64,000 nt of DNA from Oscillospiraceae bacterium. GTDB lineage: Bacteria; Bacillota; Clostridia; Oscillospirales; Oscillospiraceae. Positions 25,432 through 32,968 of the stretch are shown piece after piece. Positions within the stretch are counted from its first letter, which is position 1; each line of letters begins with the position of its first letter. The stretch covers positions 1-64,000 of the forward strand of contig JAFRMX010000015.1 in NCBI GenBank assembly GCA_017430455.1. The letters are read 5' to 3'. Below the pieces are notes generated by a model. The model worked only from the letters and a program-made list of their open reading frames with translations. It was not told the origin of the DNA and searched no databases. The translations under genes were made by a program, and so were the position numbers.

Positions 25432-25713
25432 ATGCCGTATAATAAAGACCTGATAAAAAACACGGACATGTATCTTCTGGATGATTCTGATCTTGAAGCC
25501 GTAGGTGGAGGCTATCGGGTGATGTTTGATGAAGAAGGTTTGAACAGAGATTCGTGGTTCGTATCCCTTCTGACCAGAAGACTTATAGAAAACAAAATAC
25601 GCCGTGAGCTTGAAATGAGGCCGGGCAATATTCCTTCGGAGATCGAGATCGAGGGAAGAAGGTTCAGAGTCACACCCGTTGGCGAGGATTTTCATGTCGA
25701 GGAATTGTTATGA
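25432..25713 (+). CDS. Double-glycine leader-like peptide with unrecognised C-terminal part
   Basis: This 93-residue protein has a leader-like N-terminus ending DDSDLEAVGGG (about residues 17-27). The body is charged (two helical stretches, SLLTRRLIENKIRRELEM and a strand-rich end IEIEGRRFRVTPVGEDFHVEEL) and is neither LysM nor CW_7. AAGGAGG gives the start. The stop overlaps the start of the YdcF-like gene. It could be a fifth cargo, a regulator of the exporter, or a chaperone-like leader protein; the C-terminal part is unfamiliar. Confidence 0.8.
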   Translation: MPYNKDLIKNTDMYLLDDSDLEAVGGGYRVMFDEEGLNRDSWFVSLLTRRLIENKIRRELEMRPGNIPSEIEIEGRRFRVTPVGEDFHVEELL

Positions 25714-26807
25714 TATGGGCAGGGGCCATATCGGCAGCCTGTTTCGGCGTGCTGGTCCTTCTGCTTACAATGGCATTTTTCAGGCAGATCAGGACGGATC
25801 TCTACTCATATAACACCATAATCTATGCGGGGTTTGCCGTTTTTACCCTTTCGCTTTTTGTGACCCATGTATACATAGCAGTCATGGGGTTTCTGCATCC
25901 GAGTGATTTTCACTTCATGCAGATACTCTATACTCTTGTACATTCGTCCAAGAACTATATGTTCATCACTTCTCCGGTGCTGATAGTGTTTTCTGCCGCG
26001 TTGTTTGTTTCCAATATTGCGCTCATCTGTCATGAAGGACTGAGGTTTGCAAATCTTCTGGGGATCATTCTTGCGGTAATGCTTGTCGCGGGAGAAGCTG
26101 TTGTTGCTGCGCTTGACTTCAGAAGCGCTTTCTCTTCCGATAATATTCTTGCAAGGAATCTTCTTGTGAATACTTCTGCTGTTTTTTATCTGTATTTTGA
26201 ATGCATGATGGTCGGCGCCATAACAGCGGATATAATCGCAGCGAAAAGAACACCTGATAAAAACAAGGATTTTCTCATTGTGCTCGGCTGCGGTCTGAGA
26301 AAGGACGGGACTCCGACTCCGCTTCTCAAGGGAAGACTTGATCTTGCCGCAGATTTTTATAACAGTCAGACGGGAGAATACGGGAAACCCGCAAAGATCA
26401 TAGTTTCCGGCGGACAGGGCAAAGATGAACCCGTATCCGAGGCTTCTTCCATGAGAGATTATCTCATAGGCAGAGGTATCCCGGACGATTGTATACTGAT
26501 AGAGGGGAATTCCGCAGATACGGCAGAAAATATGCGCTTTTCGGCTGATATCGTAAAGGGAGAGAAACCGGAAGCGGAAACTGCATTTTTTACCACGAAT
26601 TATCATGTTTTTCGCGCAGGCCTCATGGCAGACATGGCCGGGCTCAAATCGGAAGGAATGGGAGCGCCGACCAGGTGGTATTTCTGGCCTAACGCTGCCG
26701 TAAGGGAATTTATCGGACTGCTGACCGAACAAAAAGGGAAGCAGGCAGGAGTCCTGATAATGCTCCTGGCCTTGTATGCATACCTGACATTCCGGCTTTA
26801 TTACTGA
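25710..26807 (+). CDS. YdcF/SanA-like (DUF218) membrane protein
   Basis: This 365-residue protein has about four or five transmembrane segments (about 1-165) followed by a cytoplasmic or surface DUF218 domain (about 185-345). The motifs are VLGCGLRKDGTPTPLLKGRLDLA, IIVSGGQGKDEPVSEASSM, DCILIEGNSADTAENM and TTNYHVFRAGLMA. The family is linked to envelope and peptidoglycan precursor functions in other bacteria, without a firm reaction. Its ATGA overlap with the leader peptide gene places it at the end of the export operon, consistent with a cell-wall role. Confidence 0.88.
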   Translation: MIWAGAISAACFGVLVLLLTMAFFRQIRTDLYSYNTIIYAGFAVFTLSLFVTHVYIAVMGFLHPSDFHFMQILYTLVHSSKNYMFITSPVLIVFSAALFVSNIALICHEGLRFANLLGIILAVMLVAGEAVVAALDFRSAFSSDNILARNLLVNTSAVFYLYFECMMVGAITADIIAAKRTPDKNKDFLIVLGCGLRKDGTPTPLLKGRLDLAADFYNSQTGEYGKPAKIIVSGGQGKDEPVSEASSMRDYLIGRGIPDDCILIEGNSADTAENMRFSADIVKGEKPEAETAFFTTNYHVFRAGLMADMAGLKSEGMGAPTRWYFWPNAAVREFIGLLTEQKGKQAGVLIMLLALYAYLTFRLYY

Positions 26808-26875
26808 AAACAGAAGTTTCCGGGCAAAAGATGCATTGCCGGATAATTCGAGATCGGGGAAGACAAAATACGGGA

Positions 26876-27463
26876 ATGAAAATACTTGCCATTTCGGATG
26901 TTGAATCCAAATATTTTTATGATTTCTACACTCCCGGAAAACTTAAAGAGTTTGATCTTATTATTTCCTGCGGAGATTTAAAGGCCAAGTATCTGGAATT
27001 TCTGGTTACCATGGCACGATGCCCGCTTCTGTATGTCCACGGGAACCATGATGAGGCATTTAAAAGCGAGCCGGAGGGCTGTACATGTATAGATGATACT
27101 CTGTACACATACGAGGGCCTCAGAATTATGGGGCTCGGAGGATCTTACCGGTACAGGAACGGACAATACATGTATACCGAGACCCAGATGAGAAGACGTA
27201 TAGCCAGAATGCGGCACAAGGTCAGAAGAGCCGGGGGAACGGATATTCTGGTCACACATGCTCCGGCAAGGGGCATAAATGATTTTGACAATATCTCTCA
27301 CAGAGGCTTTGAGTGTTTTACTGAGCTTCTGGACAAATATGAACCTTCCTTTTTCATTCACGGTCATGTCCATAAAACATACGGAAAAGATATCCCGCAG
27401 CGAAGCACATACGGAAAGACGACTGTCATAAACGCGTATGATTACTGTATAATTGAAATATAA
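26876..27463 (+). CDS. Metallophosphoesterase
   Basis: This 195-residue calcineurin-like phosphoesterase shows the family motifs SCGDLK (GDxx), VHGNHDE, VTHAPARGIND and HGHVHK. The first motif reads SDVES where most members have DxH, so one metal site may be altered. The start at 26876 (MKILAISD) matches the conserved first strand; an in-frame ATG at 26831 would add an unrelated tail. The ribosome site is weak. It probably acts on a nucleotide or small phosphodiester; no partner is visible. It lies 68 nt after the YdcF gene and may read through from it. Confidence 0.88.
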   Translation: MKILAISDVESKYFYDFYTPGKLKEFDLIISCGDLKAKYLEFLVTMARCPLLYVHGNHDEAFKSEPEGCTCIDDTLYTYEGLRIMGLGGSYRYRNGQYMYTETQMRRRIARMRHKVRRAGGTDILVTHAPARGINDFDNISHRGFECFTELLDKYEPSFFIHGHVHKTYGKDIPQRSTYGKTTVINAYDYCIIEI

Positions 27464-27477
27464 GCAGGGCAAAACAG

Positions 27478-27510
27478 GAGCCGCTCACAGCAACGTGAGC
27501 GGCTCTTATT
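27478..27510. terminator. Bidirectional terminator between convergent genes
   Basis: GAGCCGCTCAC and GTGAGCGGCTC form an 11-bp stem around AGCAAC, with TTATT on the right and A-rich sequence (AAAACAG) on the left. It serves the phosphoesterase and the leftward aconitase X genes. Confidence 0.8.
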
Positions 27511-27528
27511 GTTACGGCCGGAAAAGCC

Positions 27529-27969
27529 TTATTCGACTTCGACGGTTCCGTCCTCAAAGACTTTGATCTTCATTCCTGTTTTGACATAGTCAAGGAACTC
27601 ATCTCCGAGACGGTCTATTACAGGCATCTTCGCTTCGGTCCATACATCACCCAGGATTGCGCCCGAAGCCGCCAGCGGGTCTATCTGCTTTGAAAAAAGC
27701 ATACAGGCGGGCTGCGTACCGGCCTGACATACCACATACAGAACCATGCCACCGGTTGTCGAACCTATGGTCTGCGGGAGACACAGGGCTACGCCTTTCA
27801 TGGGCTTTTTGTACAGATCGGGATTGTTCTGATCTCCGCATTTTACTTCCTTGTCCCCGAACATCATGGCACTCTGATAGCTCGCGAGCGTATTGAAGCC
27901 TCCATGGCTGACAAGGGCTTCAGCCTCACAGGTGCCGGGAACTACAACACGTCCCTTGAAAGACCTCAT
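27529..27969 (-). CDS. Aconitase X small (swivel) subunit
   Basis: This 146-residue protein matches the AcnX swivel domain family: GRVVVPGTCEAEALVSHGGFNTLASY, CLPQTIGSTTGGMVLY and ACMLFSKQIDPLAASGAILGDVW. It pairs with the large subunit encoded just upstream, whose stop it overlaps by 4 nt. Characterised bacterial AcnX enzymes include cis-3-hydroxy-L-proline dehydratase, and archaeal ones include phosphomevalonate dehydratase. The substrate here is not settled; no hydroxyproline or mevalonate gene is adjacent. Confidence 0.88.
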   Translation of the reverse strand: MRSFKGRVVVPGTCEAEALVSHGGFNTLASYQSAMMFGDKEVKCGDQNNPDLYKKPMKGVALCLPQTIGSTTGGMVLYVVCQAGTQPACMLFSKQIDPLAASGAILGDVWTEAKMPVIDRLGDEFLDYVKTGMKIKVFEDGTVEVE

Positions 27970-29246
27970 AATCTCGCCTCCTTGTTCGTGATAATGCTCA
28001 GTATCTCCTCCTCGGAGTAGAATTTCGCACTGGTATATGTGCGGAGCTTGTTTGAGGAGGTGATTACATTTTTCTTTTTGCAGAGAGGATTGTTCATATA
28101 CATCAGAGCGCAGATAGGGCTTGTGGTGACCCCGAAGCTTTTGAGTTTTTCTGCATACGGAGTTTTTTCAAATTCTTCCAGCACGCCGACACTTGCAGTA
28201 AATACGGTTGGCACGCTGACTCTTTTCAGCCCGTTTTTCTTAAGGCCCTTTTCAATGTTCTCTGTCCAGTCCTCAAGCTGCTTTAATGTCATGTGGGGGC
28301 AGCCGTTGAAACAGAGCTGGGGCTTGCCGTTTGGATTTTTCCAGATAACAGGGTAGGCGGCTTTGACTGTTTCAAGCTCGGCGTCTGTAATCACATATGT
28401 ATTTGCGCCCTCTCTTATCAGAGATTCTCCGAGTTCCTTGGCCTCGGGAGTGAGGCCAGCGATATGGTAGAGGCCGACGGATCCGTTGGAAGCGGTTGCA
28501 GCGCCGAAGTCCTTGAGATATGTACAGGCATCCTCATTCAGCTCCGTGCCGATCCATTCGTTGAGGCCTTTGACATAGGGAACCTCATCCATTACCTTCA
28601 TGCCTATCGCGGAGCCGAGAAGCTGGGCATCGGGCTTTTTGCTGCATCTGACCTCTATGACCCAGTCCGCTTTCCTTCCTTCATCTGTCAGAAAACCGAA
28701 TTCCGGTACAAAGCCGGCGATAGAACCCATCAGCTCTATTATTCCGGAGTTGCGGTTGCATCTGGCGCCGAGGACAGAGTTCGCGTATACGACTGCGGAA
28801 GATTCTGCCCAGGAGAGCACATCTCCCTTTTTCGGCGTATTGCCGACCTGAGCCAGATAGCTTGTACAGGTGTAGGAATCGTCATCCTTCAGGCCCAGCT
28901 CTCTGAGCTGTTTTTCAAATCTGTCCTGCTCAGAGTACATAAATTTCTTGAAGATCAGGTCATCGATCAGAGTTTTGGGCACGGCTGGATCCATAGGTCT
29001 CGGGTCTGCCGTAAATTTCTGCTTGGATACAAGCCCCGCGTCAATGAGCTGCTGGAACAGATCCTGTACGGGTTTCATGATACCCAGCCCAAAACTGAGG
29101 ACCGTATGGCCATATTCGCTGGTAACGGGAACCATTCTTTCTGCGCCGAAGGCCTCGCCGTACATGACAAGTGTCTTCACTACCTTGGCCATGGTTTCGC
29201 CTTCTTTGCCATCGAGCAGTGCCTGCTGCTCGGGTGTTAAGATCAT
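27966..29246 (-). CDS. Aconitase X large (catalytic) subunit
   Basis: This 426-residue protein has the AcnX catalytic-domain pattern: PVTSEYGHTVLSFGLGIM, SWAESSAVVYANSVLGARCNRNSG, NGCPHMTLKQLEDW and TTSPICALMYMNNP. Cys residues in GARCNRN, GCPHM and SPICAL are candidates for iron-sulfur cluster ligands. In two-subunit (type IIa-like) AcnX the large and small chains form the active site together, as the overlap with the downstream small-subunit gene suggests. It is a dehydratase of a small hydroxy acid; the exact substrate is unknown. Confidence 0.9.
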   Translation of the reverse strand: MILTPEQQALLDGKEGETMAKVVKTLVMYGEAFGAERMVPVTSEYGHTVLSFGLGIMKPVQDLFQQLIDAGLVSKQKFTADPRPMDPAVPKTLIDDLIFKKFMYSEQDRFEKQLRELGLKDDDSYTCTSYLAQVGNTPKKGDVLSWAESSAVVYANSVLGARCNRNSGIIELMGSIAGFVPEFGFLTDEGRKADWVIEVRCSKKPDAQLLGSAIGMKVMDEVPYVKGLNEWIGTELNEDACTYLKDFGAATASNGSVGLYHIAGLTPEAKELGESLIREGANTYVITDAELETVKAAYPVIWKNPNGKPQLCFNGCPHMTLKQLEDWTENIEKGLKKNGLKRVSVPTVFTASVGVLEEFEKTPYAEKLKSFGVTTSPICALMYMNNPLCKKKNVITSSNKLRTYTSAKFYSEEEILSIITNKEARL

Positions 29247-29315
29247 TTTGCATCGCTCCTTTCTTTAATACATTTGACGGAAAATGAACAGTTATTATTT
29301 TAACATCACAGCTGT

Positions 29316-29352
29316 AAAAAAACAATCTGAGCCTTTTAAAAAGCTCAGATTG
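29316..29352 (-). terminator. Terminator of the Ig-like surface protein gene
   Basis: CAATCTGAGC (29323-29332) pairs with GCTCAGATTG (29343-29352). On the minus strand the stem is followed by a T7 run (29316-29322). Confidence 0.85.
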
Positions 29353-29358
29353 GAATTA

Positions 29359-30747
29359 TCAGTTCTTTCTGTTATTTTTGTCAGGCTTCTCGCTGTCGAT
29401 GAGTTCCTTCATGTCCGCGAGGAACTCATCCCAACCCCCGTGCTGCATGATCACGACATAGAAACCGAGCCCCAACAGTGAAATAAGAGCGATTATAACT
29501 ATTGTTGCTGTGAGGGAGCTGTTTCTTTCTGACCGGATATTGTTATGTTCAGCCTTATCAGGAGATACCGTGATGACCACAGGACTTTCCATGACACTGT
29601 TTTCAGGTTCGTCAGTCGGGGCAGAACTTGCCGGTACCGCTTCGATTACGACCACATAAAAACTGCATTCAAATCCCCCATAGCTTACCTTTACTGCCTG
29701 CCTTGCAGAAGGTTCCGTAAAGAATTGCGGAGTGCACGTGTAACCGCTGTCTGCAGTCCTCTGGCCGAGATTGGTATAAACTGTAAGCGACAGACCGGAA
29801 GTATTAAGCTGTTCACCTGCTCTATATGTCAGTTTATACGGCTTGGAAGCGATCTGTATCGCGGAGATCTTTTCCTCTGCCTCATTTACGGAGACATTGA
29901 ACGTGCAGGCCAGAGATTCATATGATACCGTTATGCTATGCGTTCCTGAAGAATCGAGAATCATGGGCGAGCATGTAAAACCTTCCGTAATGTCACGCTT
30001 TTCGCCGGTACTGTAGAACAGTCTTATCTCAAGTCCGGAAGTATCAAGCGCCTCACCAACAGTATAATCAAGCTTATAAGGCATTCGGTTTACGGCAACG
30101 GATACCAGGGAAACATCAGCAGAGTCGACCTTAACGATATCGGAATCCACAAAAGAAGAATAGCCGTTGTTGGTGCATGTCACTCTGCAGAAAAGAAATC
30201 CCTGGCCGCTCTCAGACGAAGTATAAGGCAGATTTGCATCTGTAGCTCCGTCTATCGGGAGGGCTCCGCTGCCGTCAAATGCACACGAAAACCATTGATA
30301 GCTCAAAATGTTGGATTCGGGAGAAGCCACCTCGGCACCGACGCTGAGAATAGCAGTTTCACCGACTCCTATCGATTGGGCAGCAGGCTGGCTGTAAATA
30401 TAAGGGACAGCCGGAAGTACATTTAACGCACATGTTATATCCTCTGTTTCTCCCGAATCATAGGAAAGAGTAAGAATAAAAATGTACTCGTTCGCAATCA
30501 ACGGTTTTCCGGATATAAATACTCTTCCGTCTTCTGTGAGAGAAGCGGTCGTACCTTCCGGCATGCCTGCTGACATCACGCCCGTAACAGTTTTCGGACT
30601 GCCCTCGGGTGTGGTTACCCCGACAGTAAAGGCGATTTCAGTACCCGACTGAACGTCGTTAAAAGAGTAATCTCCCCGGGCTGAGAATGAGAACAGTACT
30701 GTCAGAAGTACAAAAGAACCCAGAAAAACAAACAGTTTTCTTTTCAT
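29359..30747 (-). CDS. Secreted, membrane-anchored protein with repeated bacterial Ig-like domains
   Basis: This protein has about 462 residues. A signal peptide (MKRKLFVFLGSFVLLTVLFSF) is followed by a putative-Ig/cadherin-like part, an Ig region with YQWFSC, and two clear Big_3-type repeats. The repeats share MPYKLDYTVGEALDTSGLEIR / KPYKLTYRAGEQLNTSGLSLT-type openings and GFTCSP / GYTCTP-type endings. A C-terminal transmembrane helix (about 420-440) and a short charged tail finish it. It is an adhesion- or scaffold-like surface protein. The ATG at 30747 is preferred to an in-frame TTG six codons earlier; no strong ribosome site is visible. It is monocistronic. Confidence 0.85.
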   Translation of the reverse strand: MKRKLFVFLGSFVLLTVLFSFSARGDYSFNDVQSGTEIAFTVGVTTPEGSPKTVTGVMSAGMPEGTTASLTEDGRVFISGKPLIANEYIFILTLSYDSGETEDITCALNVLPAVPYIYSQPAAQSIGVGETAILSVGAEVASPESNILSYQWFSCAFDGSGALPIDGATDANLPYTSSESGQGFLFCRVTCTNNGYSSFVDSDIVKVDSADVSLVSVAVNRMPYKLDYTVGEALDTSGLEIRLFYSTGEKRDITEGFTCSPMILDSSGTHSITVSYESLACTFNVSVNEAEEKISAIQIASKPYKLTYRAGEQLNTSGLSLTVYTNLGQRTADSGYTCTPQFFTEPSARQAVKVSYGGFECSFYVVVIEAVPASSAPTDEPENSVMESPVVITVSPDKAEHNNIRSERNSSLTATIVIIALISLLGLGFYVVIMQHGGWDEFLADMKELIDSEKPDKNNRKN

Positions 30748-30842
30748 AACTTGAAATAAATACAAAAGAGACCCTTCGCTGCTTAAAAATATTCTGAATT
30801 ATACATTCGCTTACCCTAAAAGTCAAATCAGGCACTAAGACC

Positions 30843-30871
30843 TTGAAACGCTTAAATTCAGGTGATATAAT
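30843..30871 (+). promoter_or_regulatory. Promoter of rex-mnmE
   Basis: TTGAAA (30843-30848) and perfect TATAAT (30866-30871) with 17-bp spacing lie 30 bp before rex. Confidence 0.8.
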
Positions 30872-30900
30872 CTATCTATAAAAATGTCAGGAGCTCAATA

Positions 30901-31578
30901 ATGAAACGAGTAACCGTATCCAACAATGTTATACGCCGCCTCCCAAGGTATCTGAGAAAACTCAGCGAGCTTGAAGAACAGGGAGTAGCGCGTATTTCAT
31001 CCAAAGAGCTGGGAGAGTCGCTCGGGCTCACGCCGTCCCAGATTAGACAGGATTTTTCCTGTTTCGGGGAATTCGGCCAGCAAGGGTACGGATATAATGT
31101 CGCCGCTTTGAAGGGTGAGATAGAGTCTATCCTCGGAATGGACAGGGGGTATCATGCTATCCTTGTCGGAGCAGGCAATATAGGCAGGGCGCTGCTTGAC
31201 AATTTCAGCTTTTCCGAGTGGGGCATAACCATGGACTGTGCATTCGATATAAAGGAAGCGCTTGTAGGGACCTCGTTCAAAGGCGTAGAGATCAAATCTG
31301 CCTCCGAGATGGCAGACTATATCGATAACAATAAAGTTGACCTGGCTGTGCTCTCGGTTCCTAAAGAGAAAGCAGTCGAAGTCGCGAAAGAGCTTACTGA
31401 AAGCGGAGTCAATGCTATCTGGAATTTTACAAATGTGGAGCTTACGGAGCCCAACAGCCCCGTACTTGTCGAGAATGTCCACTTCTCGGACAGCCTGCTG
31501 TCTCTGAGTTACTTCATCTCCGAGGCAAATGACGAGAAGGCGGCAAGAGAGCAGAGACTGAGAAACAGAAATGTCTGA
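30901..31578 (+). CDS. rex: Redox-sensing transcriptional repressor Rex
   Basis: This 225-residue protein has an N-terminal winged helix (RRLPRYLRKLSELEEQGVARISSKELGESLGLTPSQIRQDFSCFGEFGQQGYGYNV is the family opening, cited here by its positions 8-62). A Rossmann fold follows with the NADH-binding glycine loop LVGAGNIGRALL (about 86-97) and the C-terminal swapped helix (LSLSYFISE). Rex represses fermentative genes when NADH is low and is released when NADH rises. Likely targets in an anaerobe are electron-sink genes; none was searched for genome-wide. Its end overlaps mnmE by 8 nt. Confidence 0.96.
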   Translation: MKRVTVSNNVIRRLPRYLRKLSELEEQGVARISSKELGESLGLTPSQIRQDFSCFGEFGQQGYGYNVAALKGEIESILGMDRGYHAILVGAGNIGRALLDNFSFSEWGITMDCAFDIKEALVGTSFKGVEIKSASEMADYIDNNKVDLAVLSVPKEKAVEVAKELTESGVNAIWNFTNVELTEPNSPVLVENVHFSDSLLSLSYFISEANDEKAAREQRLRNRNV

Positions 31579-32929
31579 CACTATAGCAGCTGTCGCTACC
31601 GGAAATGCAGTGACCGCTTTGGGGATCATCCGGATAAGCGGGGACAGAGCTGTTGAAATTACGGACAAAATATTCAAACCTGCCGGAGGAACGCCGTTGA
31701 AAGAGGCTCCTTCCGGTAAACTGGTGTACGGAAAGCTCTTCGGGGAAAACGGAGAGCTTCTTGATTTATGTCTGGCGCAGATCTGCAGAGCACCCGGGAG
31801 TGTTACCGGAGAAAACTATGCTGAGCTTCAGTGCCATGGATCACCGGTGGTTCTTAAAGCGGCAATTGAGACGCTGTGTGCCAACGGAGCCAGAATTGCG
31901 CTGCCCGGGGAGTACACGAAGAGGGCCTTTTTAAACGGCAAAATGAGCCTTACCGAGGCTGAAGCAGTTATTGATCTTATCGACTCTGAAACTTCCGACT
32001 GTGCTGCCAATGCCGCCGGACAGCTTGCCGGAGCAGTCAGCAGAAAAACTGAAGCTGTATATTCGGATCTGGCAAACATAAGCGCTCACTACCATGCTGT
32101 GCTGGATTATCCGGATGAAGATATAGAAGATTTTGTTCTTGACGAATACAGAGCTGTGATTTCCGGAAGTATTTCCGTGATCCGCGCTCTTCTGTCTACA
32201 TTCGAGAGAGGCTGTCTTATGAAGAACGGGATCCCTGCTGTGATCATCGGCAAACCTAACGCGGGGAAGAGTTCGCTTCTGAATGCGCTGCTGGGCTATG
32301 ACAGAGCTATAGTTACCGATATACCGGGGACGACAAGAGATACAATAGAGGAAAAAATAAAGATCGGAGCGGTGACACTGCTTCTGTCGGATACGGCCGG
32401 TATACGGGACACGCAGGACACTGTTGAGAAGCTTGGAATCGGAAGAAGCTTAAAGGCAGCCGAGAATGCAGAACTGATCATAGCTGTGATCGACGGAAAC
32501 AGTTCTCTCACAGCAGAAGACAAGAAAGTGCTGGAGACCGCAGAAAGGGCTCCGAAGGCAATTATAGCAGTCAGCAAGACGGATCTCACAGATAAACCTG
32601 TGATGCCGGAAAGCCCTGTGCCTAAGGTATGCATAAGTTCTGTAACTGGTGAGGGCATTGAAGAGCTTTCAACTGAGATAGAGAAGCTCTTTCCGATGCC
32701 TCAGGTGCCGGCAGGAGAGATAATAACAAACCTGAGGCAGAAGGAAGCTCTTGCGAGGGCACTGTACAGTCTGGAAAATGCGCTTGAAGCTATGGAGACC
32801 GGGGTAACGCCCGATGCTGTTTTAACTGAAACAGAAAATGCAATGTATGCAATCGGAGAATTGAACGGAAAAACTGTCAGAGAAGATATTACCAACCGCA
32901 TCTTCGAACGCTTCTGTGTAGGCAAATAA
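31571..32929 (+). CDS. mnmE: tRNA modification GTPase MnmE (TrmE)
   Basis: This 452-residue protein has the N-terminal folate-binding domain (TIAAVATGNAVTALGIIRISG), the central helical part, and an inserted G domain. Walker A is GKPNAGKSSLLN, and the switch/G2-G3 motifs are TDIPGTTRD and DTAGIRD. The C-terminal tail is FERFCVGK, whose Cys is the conserved C-x-G-K residue. With MnmG it installs the 5-carboxymethylaminomethyl group on wobble U34 of certain tRNAs. mnmG is not in the window, unlike the common mnmE-mnmG pairing. Confidence 0.97.
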   Translation: MSDTIAAVATGNAVTALGIIRISGDRAVEITDKIFKPAGGTPLKEAPSGKLVYGKLFGENGELLDLCLAQICRAPGSVTGENYAELQCHGSPVVLKAAIETLCANGARIALPGEYTKRAFLNGKMSLTEAEAVIDLIDSETSDCAANAAGQLAGAVSRKTEAVYSDLANISAHYHAVLDYPDEDIEDFVLDEYRAVISGSISVIRALLSTFERGCLMKNGIPAVIIGKPNAGKSSLLNALLGYDRAIVTDIPGTTRDTIEEKIKIGAVTLLLSDTAGIRDTQDTVEKLGIGRSLKAAENAELIIAVIDGNSSLTAEDKKVLETAERAPKAIIAVSKTDLTDKPVMPESPVPKVCISSVTGEGIEELSTEIEKLFPMPQVPAGEIITNLRQKEALARALYSLENALEAMETGVTPDAVLTETENAMYAIGELNGKTVREDITNRIFERFCVGK

Positions 32930-32937
32930 GAAATAAC

Positions 32938-32968
32938 AGCGGAGTTTCATTCGAGAAACTCCGCTATT
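32938..32968. terminator. Bidirectional terminator between mnmE and hemZ
   Basis: A perfect 11-bp stem AGCGGAGTTTC / GAAACTCCGCT with an ATTCG loop. It is followed by ATTTTC on the right and overlaps the last codons of the convergent hemZ gene. Confidence 0.8.
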
